NCBI RefSeq assembly: GCF_001884735.1
Contig: NZ_MJAP01000001.1
Location: 1 to 64,000, forward strand
Length of the DNA: 64,000 nucleotides
From: Natronohydrobacter thiooxidans
GTDB taxonomy: Bacteria > Pseudomonadota > Alphaproteobacteria > Rhodobacterales > Rhodobacteraceae
Direction: 5' to 3'
Shown here: positions 26,104 to 34,048 of the stretch, piece by piece
How positions within the stretch are numbered: position 1 is the first letter of the stretch
Layout: every line of letters starts with the position of its first letter
Notes under the pieces: model-generated
What the model was told of the DNA's origin: nothing
Database searches by the model: none
What the model saw: the letters and a program-made list of their open reading frames with translations, nothing else
Position numbers and translations under genes: made by a program

Positions 26104-26742
26104 TCACATTGCGAGGCGTTTCAGCTCGGCCGGGGCGCGAATCATGATCCTTCCGCGTTCGGTCGCGATCAACTCGCGTTGCGCCCAGCGTTCCAGCTGG
26201 CGCGAGACGACTTCGCGCGCCGATCCGATGCGGGCGGCGAGTTCGGCATGGGTGGCCTGCACCTGACCCGCCTGTGCCAATTCGACCAGCGCGCGGGCCA
26301 GTCGCGATTCGATGCGGGCGAAGGCCACCTGTTCCAGCAAGCCGGTCAGTTCCGACATGCGCGCGGCAAAGGCGCGGAACACGAAAGCGCGGAAGGGTTC
26401 GGACTGGTCCATCAGGGAACGAAACAGCGTGCGCGGCAGGATCACCAGACGGCATGGGGTGACGGTCTGCGCCTCGCCGGAATAGGGGGCGTCGCCGATC
26501 AGGCCGAGGGTGGTCTGGATGCAGCTTTGGCCCGGCTCTACCGCATAGAGCAGGATTTCGCGGCCCGAGGCGCCGGTCAGGGTGACTTCGATCCGGCCTT
26601 CCAGCACCACTGCGAAACCCTGCGCGTCATCCCCGGCGCGAAAGAGGATCTGGCCGGTGCTGACGCGCTGTTCCGGCAGGGCGTCGAGGCGGGCGATATC
26701 CGCGGGCGCGAGGCCCGGCAGAAGCTGCGCCGCCCAGCCCAT
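26104..26742 (-). CDS. Crp/Fnr family transcriptional regulator
   Basis: Regulator of 212 residues with an N-terminal cyclic-nucleotide-binding-like sensor (LFRAGDDAQGFAVVLEGRIEVTL near residue 33) and a C-terminal HTH (THAELAARIGSAREVVSRQLERW near residue 165). There is no N-terminal Fe-S cysteine cluster, so it is not an Fnr-type oxygen sensor of the classical kind; Cys74 and Cys97 are the only cysteines in the sensor domain. Start and mmsB stop overlap in TGATG, so it is translated with the valine operon. It lies next to DUF2892, a common partner. Confidence 0.88.
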   Translation of the reverse strand: MGWAAQLLPGLAPADIARLDALPEQRVSTGQILFRAGDDAQGFAVVLEGRIEVTLTGASGREILLYAVEPGQSCIQTTLGLIGDAPYSGEAQTVTPCRLVILPRTLFRSLMDQSEPFRAFVFRAFAARMSELTGLLEQVAFARIESRLARALVELAQAGQVQATHAELAARIGSAREVVSRQLERWAQRELIATERGRIMIRAPAELKRLAM

Positions 26743-27614
26743 CAGCTGCGGCTGCGCGCGGCGAAACGGGGCAGCAGCGCCGAGAAATCGCGGCCCTTGC
26801 CGTCTTCGGCCTCGACAAAGCTTGCGTAAAGCTCGGTCGCGCGGGCGCCCATGGGCGTGTCGGCATTGACCGCTTCAGCGGCCTGTTGCGACAGGCGCAG
26901 ATCCTTGAGCATCAGTTCGGCAGCAAAACCGGGCTTGTAGTCATTGTCGGCGGGGCTTTGCGGGCCGATGCCGGGGGCGGGGCAATAGGCATTCATCGAC
27001 CAGCTATAGCCCGAAGAGGTCGAGACCACATCGAACATCCGTGCGCGGTCGAGCCCCAGCTTGTCGGCGAGCGCGAAGGCTTCGCAGGTGACGGCCATGG
27101 TCGCGCCAAGGATCATGTTGTTGCAGATTTTCGCAGCCTGCCCTGCCCCGGCAGCGCCGCAATGGACGGATTTCTGGCCCATGATCTCGAAGAGCGGCTG
27201 AACGGTCGCGAAAGCCGCGTCTGACCCGCCGACCATGAAGGTCAGCGTGCCTGCGGTGGCGCCGCCGACCCCGCCCGAAACGGGCGCATCGAGCGCGCCC
27301 AAGCCCGCCGCCTGCGCCTGATCGGCCACCGCGCGGGCGCTTTCGACATCGACGGTCGAGCAGTCGCAGAGCACGGCACCTGCCGCCATGGCAGGGATCG
27401 CCTCGGCGGCGACGGCGCGCAGGATCGCGCCATTGGGCAGCATGGTGATCACGACTTCTGCCCCGGTTGCGGCCTCGGACGCGCTGGCGGCTTTGGTCAC
27501 GCCTTCGGGGCAGGGTGCCACCAGATCGAAACCTGCGATTTGATGGCCCGCGCGGGCCAGATTGGCGGCCATCGGCCCGCCCATATTGCCCAATCCGATG
27601 AATCCGATTTTCAT
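26742..27614 (-). CDS. mmsB: 3-Hydroxyisobutyrate dehydrogenase
   Basis: NAD-dependent dehydrogenase of 290 residues that oxidises 3-hydroxyisobutyrate to methylmalonate semialdehyde in valine catabolism. The dinucleotide motif FIGLGNMGGPMAANLARAGH is at residues 4-23, the substrate-binding DAPVSGGVGGA near 120 and the catalytic Lys in GAGQAAKICNNM near 170. It overlaps the hydrolase by 4 bp and the Crp/Fnr gene by one base. A neighbouring mmsA at 31015-32514 completes the pathway. Confidence 0.94.
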   Translation of the reverse strand: MKIGFIGLGNMGGPMAANLARAGHQIAGFDLVAPCPEGVTKAASASEAATGAEVVITMLPNGAILRAVAAEAIPAMAAGAVLCDCSTVDVESARAVADQAQAAGLGALDAPVSGGVGGATAGTLTFMVGGSDAAFATVQPLFEIMGQKSVHCGAAGAGQAAKICNNMILGATMAVTCEAFALADKLGLDRARMFDVVSTSSGYSWSMNAYCPAPGIGPQSPADNDYKPGFAAELMLKDLRLSQQAAEAVNADTPMGARATELYASFVEAEDGKGRDFSALLPRFAARSRS

Positions 27615-28657
27615 GTGCTTTCCTCCAGCCCCTCGAATGTTAGCTCATCTGCCCCGAGCGAGGCCAGCATCGCGTCGATCTCTGCCTGCGTCACACTGTC
27701 CGGGCTCTTGTGCCGCCAGCGCGGGGATTTGTCCTTGTCGATGATCGCGGCGCGGATGCCTTCGAGAAAATCGGCATGTTCCATCGCGCGCCATGTGAAG
27801 CGGAATTCCTGCGCCAGCGCCTGCCGGATCGTGCCTGCGCGCCCCTGGTCGCGCAGCATGTCAAGCGTGCAGGCCATGGACAGCGGGGAATTGCGCTGCA
27901 GCGCGGTCAGCGCCTTTTGCGCGAAGGGGCTGTCGTCATTGGCGAGACAGTCCGCGATCGCGCTCACGCTGCCCTGCCCGAAAGCTTGGTCGATGCGGGT
28001 GGCCTCGGTGGCAAGCTGGGCCTCTGGTGGGGTTGTGGCTTGCAGCGCGGTCACATCGCCAGAGGCGATCAGCGCCGCTTTCGCGCTGTCCCAGTCGGAT
28101 TGCGGCAGGAACAGATCGGCAAAACCGGCATGGAGTGCGTCGCCCGGCCCCATGCGCGCCCCGGTCAGGCCCAGATAGGCCCCGAGATGGCCCGGCGCGC
28201 GCGCGAGAAGGTATGTGCCGCCGACATCGGGCACCAGACCGATGCCGCATTCGGGCATGGCGATCTGGCTGGTCTCGGTCACGATCCGGTGGCTGGCATG
28301 GCAGCCCAGACCGACGCCGCCGCCCATGGTGAAGCCCTGCAGGAAGCTGACCACGGGTTTGGGATAGGCGGCGATGCGGGCGTTCATGCGGTATTCGTCG
28401 CGCCAGAAGCCCCGCCCATAGCTGTAATCGCCGCGCCGGCCTGCGGCGTAGATCTCGGCAATATCGCCGCCGGCGCAGAAGGCTTTGTCGCCTTCGGCCT
28501 CGATCAGCACCAGTGCCACACGGTCTTCGCGCGTCCAGCCGGTCAGCGCCGCGTCAATCGCAAGGCACATGTCATAGGTCAGCGCATTCAGCGCCTTGGG
28601 GCGGGTCAGGGTGATGCGGCCTGCGCGCCCCTCGATGCGGATCTGCACATCTGCCAT
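27611..28657 (-). CDS. 3-Hydroxyisobutyryl-CoA hydrolase (ECH family)
   Basis: Crotonase-fold protein of 348 residues, longer than ordinary enoyl-CoA hydratases (about 260) and matching the ECH_2/HIBCH type. Motifs include AEGDKAFCAGGDIAEIY near residue 53, FTMGGGVGLGCHASHRI near 108 and PECGIGLVPDVGGTYLLAR near 137. The CoA-oxyanion-hole glycines are present. It probably releases 3-hydroxyisobutyrate from its CoA ester for the next enzyme, MmsB. The methacrylyl-CoA hydratase that should precede it is not in this window. Confidence 0.85.
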   Translation of the reverse strand: MADVQIRIEGRAGRITLTRPKALNALTYDMCLAIDAALTGWTREDRVALVLIEAEGDKAFCAGGDIAEIYAAGRRGDYSYGRGFWRDEYRMNARIAAYPKPVVSFLQGFTMGGGVGLGCHASHRIVTETSQIAMPECGIGLVPDVGGTYLLARAPGHLGAYLGLTGARMGPGDALHAGFADLFLPQSDWDSAKAALIASGDVTALQATTPPEAQLATEATRIDQAFGQGSVSAIADCLANDDSPFAQKALTALQRNSPLSMACTLDMLRDQGRAGTIRQALAQEFRFTWRAMEHADFLEGIRAAIIDKDKSPRWRHKSPDSVTQAEIDAMLASLGADELTFEGLEEST

Positions 28658-29799
28658 CAGCGCGCCGCCAGCATCTGCCGCGCAACGATCAGGCGCATGA
28701 TTTCATTGGTGCCCTCAAGGATCTGATGCACGCGCAGGTCGCGCACCAGTTTTTCCACGCCGTAATCGGCGAGATAGCCATAGCCGCCATGCAGCTGCAG
28801 GCAGTGATCGGCAACGCGGCTGCCTGCCTCGGTCACGAATTTCTTGGCCATGGCGCAGAATTTCGTGGCATCGGGTGCACCTTGGTCCAGCTTCCATGCG
28901 GCCTGACGCAGGAAGACGCGGGCGGCCTGCAATTCGATTTCCATCTCGGCCAAGCGGAATTGCAGCGCCTGAAACTGGTCGAGTGTCTGCCCAAACGCCT
29001 TGCGCTCGCCCATATAGACCAGCGTCGCGTCAAGGGCCGCCTGCGCGCCGCCAAGGGAGCAGGCCGCGATATTCAACCGACCGCCGTCGAGCCCGGCCAT
29101 GGCGTAGCGAAAGCCCTGCCCTTCCTCGCCCAGAAGCGCCTCGGCCCCCACATGGCAATCGTCGAGTTGCACCTGCCGGGTGGGTTGCGAGCGCCAGCCC
29201 ATCTTGTCCTCCAGCCCGCCGAAACTGAGGCCCGGCGCACCATCCATCACCACCAGCGCGGATATCCCCTTGGGCCCTGCATCGCCGGTGCGGGCCATGA
29301 CGATATAGCCGTCGGAATAGCCGCCGCCCGAGATGAACGCCTTGGTGCCGTTCAGGATATAGCCTGCATTGTCGCGGGTGGCGCGGGTTTTCAGGGCGGC
29401 GGCGTCGGACCCCGATCCGGGTTCGGTCAGGCAATAGGACATGAAACAGTCGAGCGAGACCACGCGGGGCAGCAGGTCCGCGCGCATCTGCTCGGAGCCG
29501 AACTTGTCGATCATCGCGGCGCACATGTTATGGATCGAGAGAAACGCCGCGACCGAGGGGCAGGCCATCGAAAGCGCTTCGAAAATCAGCGTGGCGTCGA
29601 GCCGGGTCAGACCTGCGCCGCCTGCATCTTCGCGCACATAGAGGCCACCAAAGCCCAGTTCGGCGAATTTGGCCCAGAGGTCTTTGGGGATCGTGCCCTC
29701 GGCTTCCCATTTGCGGGCATGGGGGGCGATCTCTGCTGCGCCGAAATCGCGCGCCATCTCGAAAATGGCCTGCGCCTCTTCGCTCAATGCAAAATCCAT
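28657..29799 (-). CDS. Isobutyryl-CoA dehydrogenase-like acyl-CoA dehydrogenase
   Basis: FAD-dependent acyl-CoA dehydrogenase of 380 residues. It has FMSYCLTEPGSGSDAAALKT near residue 120, GTKAFISGGG near 150, LHGGYGYL near 345 and the C-terminal ILEGTNEIMRLIVARQML with the catalytic-region Glu/Thr-Asn pattern. Position at the head of a valine operon (with HIBCH and MmsB) argues for isobutyryl-CoA or short branched acyl-CoA substrates. Its stop overlaps the hydrolase start by one base (TGATG). An upstream promoter is not obvious. Confidence 0.9.
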   Translation of the reverse strand: MDFALSEEAQAIFEMARDFGAAEIAPHARKWEAEGTIPKDLWAKFAELGFGGLYVREDAGGAGLTRLDATLIFEALSMACPSVAAFLSIHNMCAAMIDKFGSEQMRADLLPRVVSLDCFMSYCLTEPGSGSDAAALKTRATRDNAGYILNGTKAFISGGGYSDGYIVMARTGDAGPKGISALVVMDGAPGLSFGGLEDKMGWRSQPTRQVQLDDCHVGAEALLGEEGQGFRYAMAGLDGGRLNIAACSLGGAQAALDATLVYMGERKAFGQTLDQFQALQFRLAEMEIELQAARVFLRQAAWKLDQGAPDATKFCAMAKKFVTEAGSRVADHCLQLHGGYGYLADYGVEKLVRDLRVHQILEGTNEIMRLIVARQMLAAR

Positions 29800-29902
29800 C
29801 CGCTCCTCCTCTATGGTCTCGCGCCTTCGCTAAGGGGCAAGTGTTTCAGCATTTTTGCAAAGCGCGTGTCCATTCGGGGCGGGTGATCCGGGCGAGGCTG
29901 GT

Positions 29903-30343
29903 TCAGTCTTTTTCCCGGATCATGTGGCGCAGAAGCGCGTCGCGATGCGCGGCCCCGATTCCGAGCAGATCCAGCGCGTTATCGGGGTTTTCCACGATGG
30001 AGACGCGGACCAGATCGAGCCCGTCCCATGTGCGGCGCACCATTTCGGCCATGGCACGCGGCGGGCCGGGGGGCGCGATCAGCACCATCTGGAAGCCATG
30101 CCCTTCGTCGCTGATGACGGGGAAGGCTTCGATTGCCTTGGCCTGCAGAGTGAAAAAGCCCATCAGGTCGCGTTCGTGATCCGTGATATCGCGCAGATCG
30201 ACCAGATGACGAAAGGCGGCGTGGAAATCAGGATGTGCGGCACATTCCGCGATCATCACATGTGTCTCTGCCAGACCCGCCACGCCGTGATAATGCACCA
30301 CAATGACGGCATGTTCGGGGATGATCCTGAAACTGAGCGGCAT
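29903..30343 (-). CDS. SpoIIAA/STAS-like hypothetical protein
   Basis: Protein of 146 residues. It has the look of SpoIIAA-like domain proteins: LSFRIIPEHAVIVVHYHGVAGLAE at the N-terminus, then FRHLVDLRDITDHERDL and a Gly/Pro loop. No catalytic residues are evident, and its partner is unknown. It lies alone between the valine operon and the mmsA remnant, on the same strand. Members are common as single hypotheticals in Rhodobacterales. Confidence 0.55.
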   Translation of the reverse strand: MPLSFRIIPEHAVIVVHYHGVAGLAETHVMIAECAAHPDFHAAFRHLVDLRDITDHERDLMGFFTLQAKAIEAFPVISDEGHGFQMVLIAPPGPPRAMAEMVRRTWDGLDLVRVSIVENPDNALDLLGIGAAHRDALLRHMIREKD

Positions 30344-30356
30344 CCTGATCCTTGTG

Positions 30357-30480
30357 TCAGTCCATCGTCTTGAAGTTCAAGGCAACGCCTTCCTTGATAC
30401 CCTCTGGCCAGCGCGAGGTCACGGTTTTTTGTACATGCGTGACGTTTGAACGCATCCGGGCCGTGCTGGTTGAGGCCGCC
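30357..30480 (-). pseudogene. Remnant duplicate of the mmsA 3' end
   Basis: 124 bp aligning, without large gaps, to the last 123 bp of the intact mmsA (31015-31137), about 80% identical by eye, including the same stop codon. One extra base breaks the frame: the end reads KTVTSRWPEGIKEGVALNFKTMD like mmsA's own tail, while LNQHGPDAFK upstream falls in another frame. It has no start of its own and is not a gene. It lies between the SpoIIAA-like gene and a cupredoxin gene that sits before the intact mmsA. Confidence 0.85.
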
Positions 30481-30525
30481 ATGCAGCCCTCGCCCGCCGC
30501 TTGCCCGCGCGCGACGGGGGCAGGA

Positions 30526-30861
30526 TCAGTCGGTGACGATGACGCGGCCGCGCATGCCGGAGTGGAAGGCGCAGACATAATCGAAGGTGCCGGGCTGCTC
30601 GAAGGTCAGTTCGGCGCTGTCGCCGCGGTTCAGCCGCCCGGTATCGGGGGCACCCCCCGCGAAAGTGGCGGTATGCGGCGCGCCGTCGGAATTGGTCCAG
30701 CGGATCGTGTCGCCCGCGGCGATGGTGATCGTGGCGGGCGCAAAGGCCATGCCGGAGATCGCGACATCATGGGTGGCGGCACCGGCATGGCCGGGCAGGG
30801 CCATCAGCGCAGGGCTTGCGGCAGCGGCAAAGAGCAGGTGGCGGCGGGTCAGGGATGTCAT
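30526..30861 (-). CDS. Cupredoxin (plastocyanin/amicyanin-like)
   Basis: Exported copper protein of 111 residues. A Tat-like signal (TRRHLLFAAAASPALMALPGHAGA) precedes a single cupredoxin domain with type I copper ligands His63 (GAPHTA), Cys97 and His100 (VCAFH) and Met103. It resembles pseudoazurin/amicyanin-type electron carriers. It lies between a remnant and the intact copy of the mmsA 3' end and is on the same strand as mmsA. A partner dehydrogenase is not evident here; transfer with neighbouring DNA is suggested by the flanking repeats. Confidence 0.88.
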   Translation of the reverse strand: MTSLTRRHLLFAAAASPALMALPGHAGAATHDVAISGMAFAPATITIAAGDTIRWTNSDGAPHTATFAGGAPDTGRLNRGDSAELTFEQPGTFDYVCAFHSGMRGRVIVTD

Positions 30862-31014
30862 GGGTGGCTCCTTTGTGACAGAGGAACATCAGACCATGAT
30901 GCAGGCAGGGGGCGCATTTGTCCAGTGCCGGGCCAGCCCGTCATCCCTGCGCCGCCAAGGGTGTAAGTGCCGCACGGCGCGCGAGGGGGCGGGCAGCCCC
31001 CTCGCTTCCGGCCC

Positions 31015-32514
31015 TCAGTCCATCGCCTTGAAGTTCAGCGCCGCACCTTCCTTGATGCCGCTGGGCCAGCGCGAGGTCACGGTTTTCGTGCGGGTGTAGA
31101 ATTTGAACGCATCCGGCCCGTGCTGGTTGAGGTCGCCAAAGCCCGATTTCTTCCAGCCGCCGAAAGTGTGATAGGCCAGCGGCACCGGGATTGGCACATT
31201 GATGCCCACCATGCCGATATTGATGCGATGCGCGAAATCGCGGGCGGCGTCGCCGTCGCGGGTGAAGATCGCGGTGCCATTGCCGTATTCATGATCCATT
31301 GCCATGGTGATGGCTTCTTCATAGGTCTTGGCGCGCACCATCGACAGCACCGGGCCGAAGATTTCCTTGCGGTAGATATCCATGTCGGTGGTGACATGAT
31401 CGAAGAGATGCGGGCCGACGAAAAAGCCGTTCTCATAGCCCTGCAGGCTGAAATTGCGGCCATCGACCACGAGTTCCGCGCCCTGCTCTACCCCGCTCTC
31501 GACCAGCCGCAGGATGTTTTCCTTGGCGGCGGCGGTCACGACGGGGCCGTAATCCACGTCATCGCCTGCGGTCCATGGGCCGACTTTCAGGGCTTCGATC
31601 TTGGGCACCAGGCGTTCGCGGAGTGCCTCTGCCGTGCCTTCGCCCACCGGGACCGCGACCGAGATTGCCATGCAGCGTTCGCCTGCCGCGCCGTAACCGG
31701 CGCCGACCAGCGCATCCGCCGCCTGATCCATATCGGCGTCGGGCATGATGATCATGTGGTTCTTGGCGCCGCCGAAGCATTGCACGCGCTTGCCCGCAGC
31801 GCAGCCGCGCGAATAGATGTAATGCGCGATCGGGGTGGAGCCGACAAAGCCCACGGCCTGAATGATCTCATTGTCGAGGATCGCGTCCACCGCATCCTTG
31901 TCGCCATTGATGACCTGCAACACACCATCGGGCAGACCGGCTTCCTGGAAGATCTCGGCCAGCATCAGCGGCACCGAGGGGTCGCGCTCTGACGGTTTGA
32001 GGATCATGGCATTGCCGCAGGCGAGTGCAGGGCCCATTTTCCACAGCGGGATCATCGCCGGGAAGTTGAAGGGCGTGATGCCCGCGACCACACCGAGCGG
32101 CTGGCGCATGGAATACATGTCGATGCCGGGACCGGCGCTGTCGGTGAATTCGCCTTTCAAGAGTTGCGGCGCACCGATGCAATATTCGATCACTTCAAGG
32201 CCGCGCTGGATATCGCCCTTGGCATCGACAAAGGTCTTGCCATGTTCCGACGAGAGCTTTTCCGCAAGCTTGTCCATGTCGCGGTTGATCAGGCCGACAG
32301 CGGCCATCATGACGCGGGCACGTTTCTGCGGATTGGTCGCACCCCATTTGACCTGTGCAATCGCGGCGCGGGCAACGGCGGCGTCAAGCTCGGCTTTCGA
32401 GGCCAGCGGCACGCGCGCCTGCACTTCGCCGGTGGCGGGGTTGAAGACATCGGCGAAGCGGCCAGAGGTTCCGGCGACATGCTTGCCGTCAATCCAATGC
32501 GAAAGCTCTTTCAT
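31015..32514 (-). CDS. mmsA: Methylmalonate-semialdehyde dehydrogenase
   Basis: CoA-acylating aldehyde dehydrogenase of 499 residues converting methylmalonate semialdehyde to propionyl-CoA, the last valine-specific step. It has NFPAMIPLWKMGPALACGN near residue 160, GSTPIAHYIYSRG, KNHMIIMPDAD near 260, GAAGERCMAISV with the nucleophile Cys, and the C-terminal RTKTVTSRW. Start 32514 is preceded by GAGGAGG. It lies divergent from a LysR regulator over 115 bp and is separated from the rest of the valine operon by three genes. Confidence 0.95.
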   Translation of the reverse strand: MKELSHWIDGKHVAGTSGRFADVFNPATGEVQARVPLASKAELDAAVARAAIAQVKWGATNPQKRARVMMAAVGLINRDMDKLAEKLSSEHGKTFVDAKGDIQRGLEVIEYCIGAPQLLKGEFTDSAGPGIDMYSMRQPLGVVAGITPFNFPAMIPLWKMGPALACGNAMILKPSERDPSVPLMLAEIFQEAGLPDGVLQVINGDKDAVDAILDNEIIQAVGFVGSTPIAHYIYSRGCAAGKRVQCFGGAKNHMIIMPDADMDQAADALVGAGYGAAGERCMAISVAVPVGEGTAEALRERLVPKIEALKVGPWTAGDDVDYGPVVTAAAKENILRLVESGVEQGAELVVDGRNFSLQGYENGFFVGPHLFDHVTTDMDIYRKEIFGPVLSMVRAKTYEEAITMAMDHEYGNGTAIFTRDGDAARDFAHRINIGMVGINVPIPVPLAYHTFGGWKKSGFGDLNQHGPDAFKFYTRTKTVTSRWPSGIKEGAALNFKAMD

Positions 32515-32575
32515 AGCATCCTCCTCAGGGCTGGGTTGGCGCAAGGATAGCTTTGCAATTTCGCTGTGGGAATGG

Positions 32576-32609
32576 GGAATATTCCAAACAAGCCTTGCAT
32601 AATTGCAAG
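32576..32609. promoter_or_regulatory. Operator palindromes between mmsA and LysR gene
   Basis: Two palindromes occupy the 115-bp divergent gap: GGAATATTCC (32576-32585) and CTTGCATAATTGCAAG (32594-32609; arms CTTGCA/TGCAAG). The second contains a T-N11-A LysR-type motif. They are probable binding sites for the adjacent LysR regulator controlling mmsA and itself. Confidence 0.5.
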
Positions 32610-32629
32610 ACCATGGCACAGTCGGGCGC

Positions 32630-33574
32630 ATGATGGACTGGGATGATATGCGCGTCTTTCTGGCGCTGGCGCGGATGGAGAGTCTGGGGCGCGCGGGGCA
32701 GCAGTTGAAGCTGGACCCGGCCACGGTCGGGCGGCGTGTGGCGCGGCTGGAGGAAGGGCTGGGGCGCCGCCTGTTCACGCGCTCGCATCAGGGCTATGCG
32801 CTGACCGATGAGGGCGCGCGCCTGTTGCCGCATGCGATTGCCGCCGAAAACGCCATGCTGGAGGCGGGCAAGGCGGCGGGTGCGGAACAGACCGGGCTGA
32901 GTGGCCAGATACGGATCGGCGCGCCGGATGGTTGCGCGAATTACCTGCTGCCGCAGGTTGTGGCCGGGATCTGCGCCGAAAACCCGGCGCTGGATGTGCA
33001 GATCATCGCATTGCCGCGTGTGTTCAACCTGTCGCGACGCGAGGCGGATATGGCGATCGGCGTCTCCAGCCCGCAATCGGGGCGGCTGAGCGTGCAGAAG
33101 ATCAGCGATTACCGGCTGCATCTGGCGGCCTCGACGCGCTATCTGGCGCAGCATCCGCCCATCACGCAGGCCGAGGCGCTCGGCGCGCATCGGATCATCG
33201 GCTATATTCCCGACATGATCTTTGACAGCGAGCTGGATTATCTGGCGGAGCTGGGGCTGGAGCGGGTGGCGCTGGCCTCGAATTCGGTCGCGGTGCAGTT
33301 CAATCTGATCCGGCATGGCGCGGGGCTGGGGGTGGTGCATGATTTCGCCCTGCCCTCGGACCCGGATCTGGTGCGGGTGCTGCCGGACCGGTTCAGCCTG
33401 ACGCGCAGTTTCTATCTGATCCGGCATCTGGATGACCGAAGGGTCAGCCGGTTGAACCGGTTTGCAGAGGTGTTGAAACGTTCCCTGCGGCGCGAATTGC
33501 TGCGGCTGGAGACGGCGGTTCTGGCGCGCGAGGGTGCGGCCGGTCACGGCGGCGGGCCAGCGCCGATTTCGTGA
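32630..33574 (+). CDS. LysR family transcriptional regulator
   Basis: Regulator of 314 residues. The N-terminal HTH starts MDWDDMRVFLALARMESLGRAGQQLKLDPATVGRRVARLE, and the substrate-binding domain follows from about residue 90. The gene starts at ATG 32630 (an ATG one codon later is equally possible). It is divergent from mmsA, suggesting control of the valine pathway by a pathway metabolite. Its end overlaps the PilZ gene on the other strand by 31 bp. Confidence 0.88.
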   Translation: MMDWDDMRVFLALARMESLGRAGQQLKLDPATVGRRVARLEEGLGRRLFTRSHQGYALTDEGARLLPHAIAAENAMLEAGKAAGAEQTGLSGQIRIGAPDGCANYLLPQVVAGICAENPALDVQIIALPRVFNLSRREADMAIGVSSPQSGRLSVQKISDYRLHLAASTRYLAQHPPITQAEALGAHRIIGYIPDMIFDSELDYLAELGLERVALASNSVAVQFNLIRHGAGLGVVHDFALPSDPDLVRVLPDRFSLTRSFYLIRHLDDRRVSRLNRFAEVLKRSLRRELLRLETAVLAREGAAGHGGGPAPIS

Positions 33575-33885
33575 AAGATCTGTCTGGATTTTGTCCTGCC
33601 GCCGGTCAGCCGGGGCAGGATCGACAGGAAGCGCCGCAGATCGCCCGCGCGCTGCCCGTCGAGATAGCGCAGGCCGCAGGCGGTGCCCCGCACCCAGCGG
33701 ATTTCGGCGTCGAAAACCGCGCCCCTGGCATGGATGCGCAGAACCTCGCCCAGCACCGGGTTGATCAGGCCATTCAGTTTCAGCCCGCCTTCGGAGACAT
33801 CTGCGATATAGGCGGTTTCGCGCAGGCCATTCCGGAGGATCCCGACCGCAACCCGGAGCCGCGCGCGCGCCGTGAGCCGTGCCAT
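33544..33885 (-). CDS. PilZ domain protein
   Basis: Small protein of 113 residues. Its first part (MARLTARARLRVAVGILRNG) holds the RxxxR-like element and AYIADVSEGGLKLNG the DxSxxG element of PilZ c-di-GMP receptors, though the arginine motif is not canonical, so c-di-GMP binding is possible but not certain. The start at 33885 is chosen for the strong AGGAGAAGG upstream. It converges with, and overlaps, the LysR gene. Confidence 0.75.
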   Translation of the reverse strand: MARLTARARLRVAVGILRNGLRETAYIADVSEGGLKLNGLINPVLGEVLRIHARGAVFDAEIRWVRGTACGLRYLDGQRAGDLRRFLSILPRLTGGRTKSRQIFHEIGAGPPP

Positions 33886-34048
33886 TTCTGCCTTCTCCTG
33901 CATCACCACTGGGGGCAGCATGCCCGGAATAGGTTGACGAAGGGTGAATGCGCGCGGCAATTCCCTTCTTTCCTTGACTTTTCACTGGATTGGAGCGAGT
34001 CGTTTTCCCCAAGCGGCCAGAGAATGCCGCATAGATGAGCAGTATCCC

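Noticed and set aside
30357..30578. Short open frame as a functional gene
   Set aside because: It covers a decayed mmsA tail, is frameshifted relative to mmsA and has no start or ribosome-binding site; treated as a remnant.
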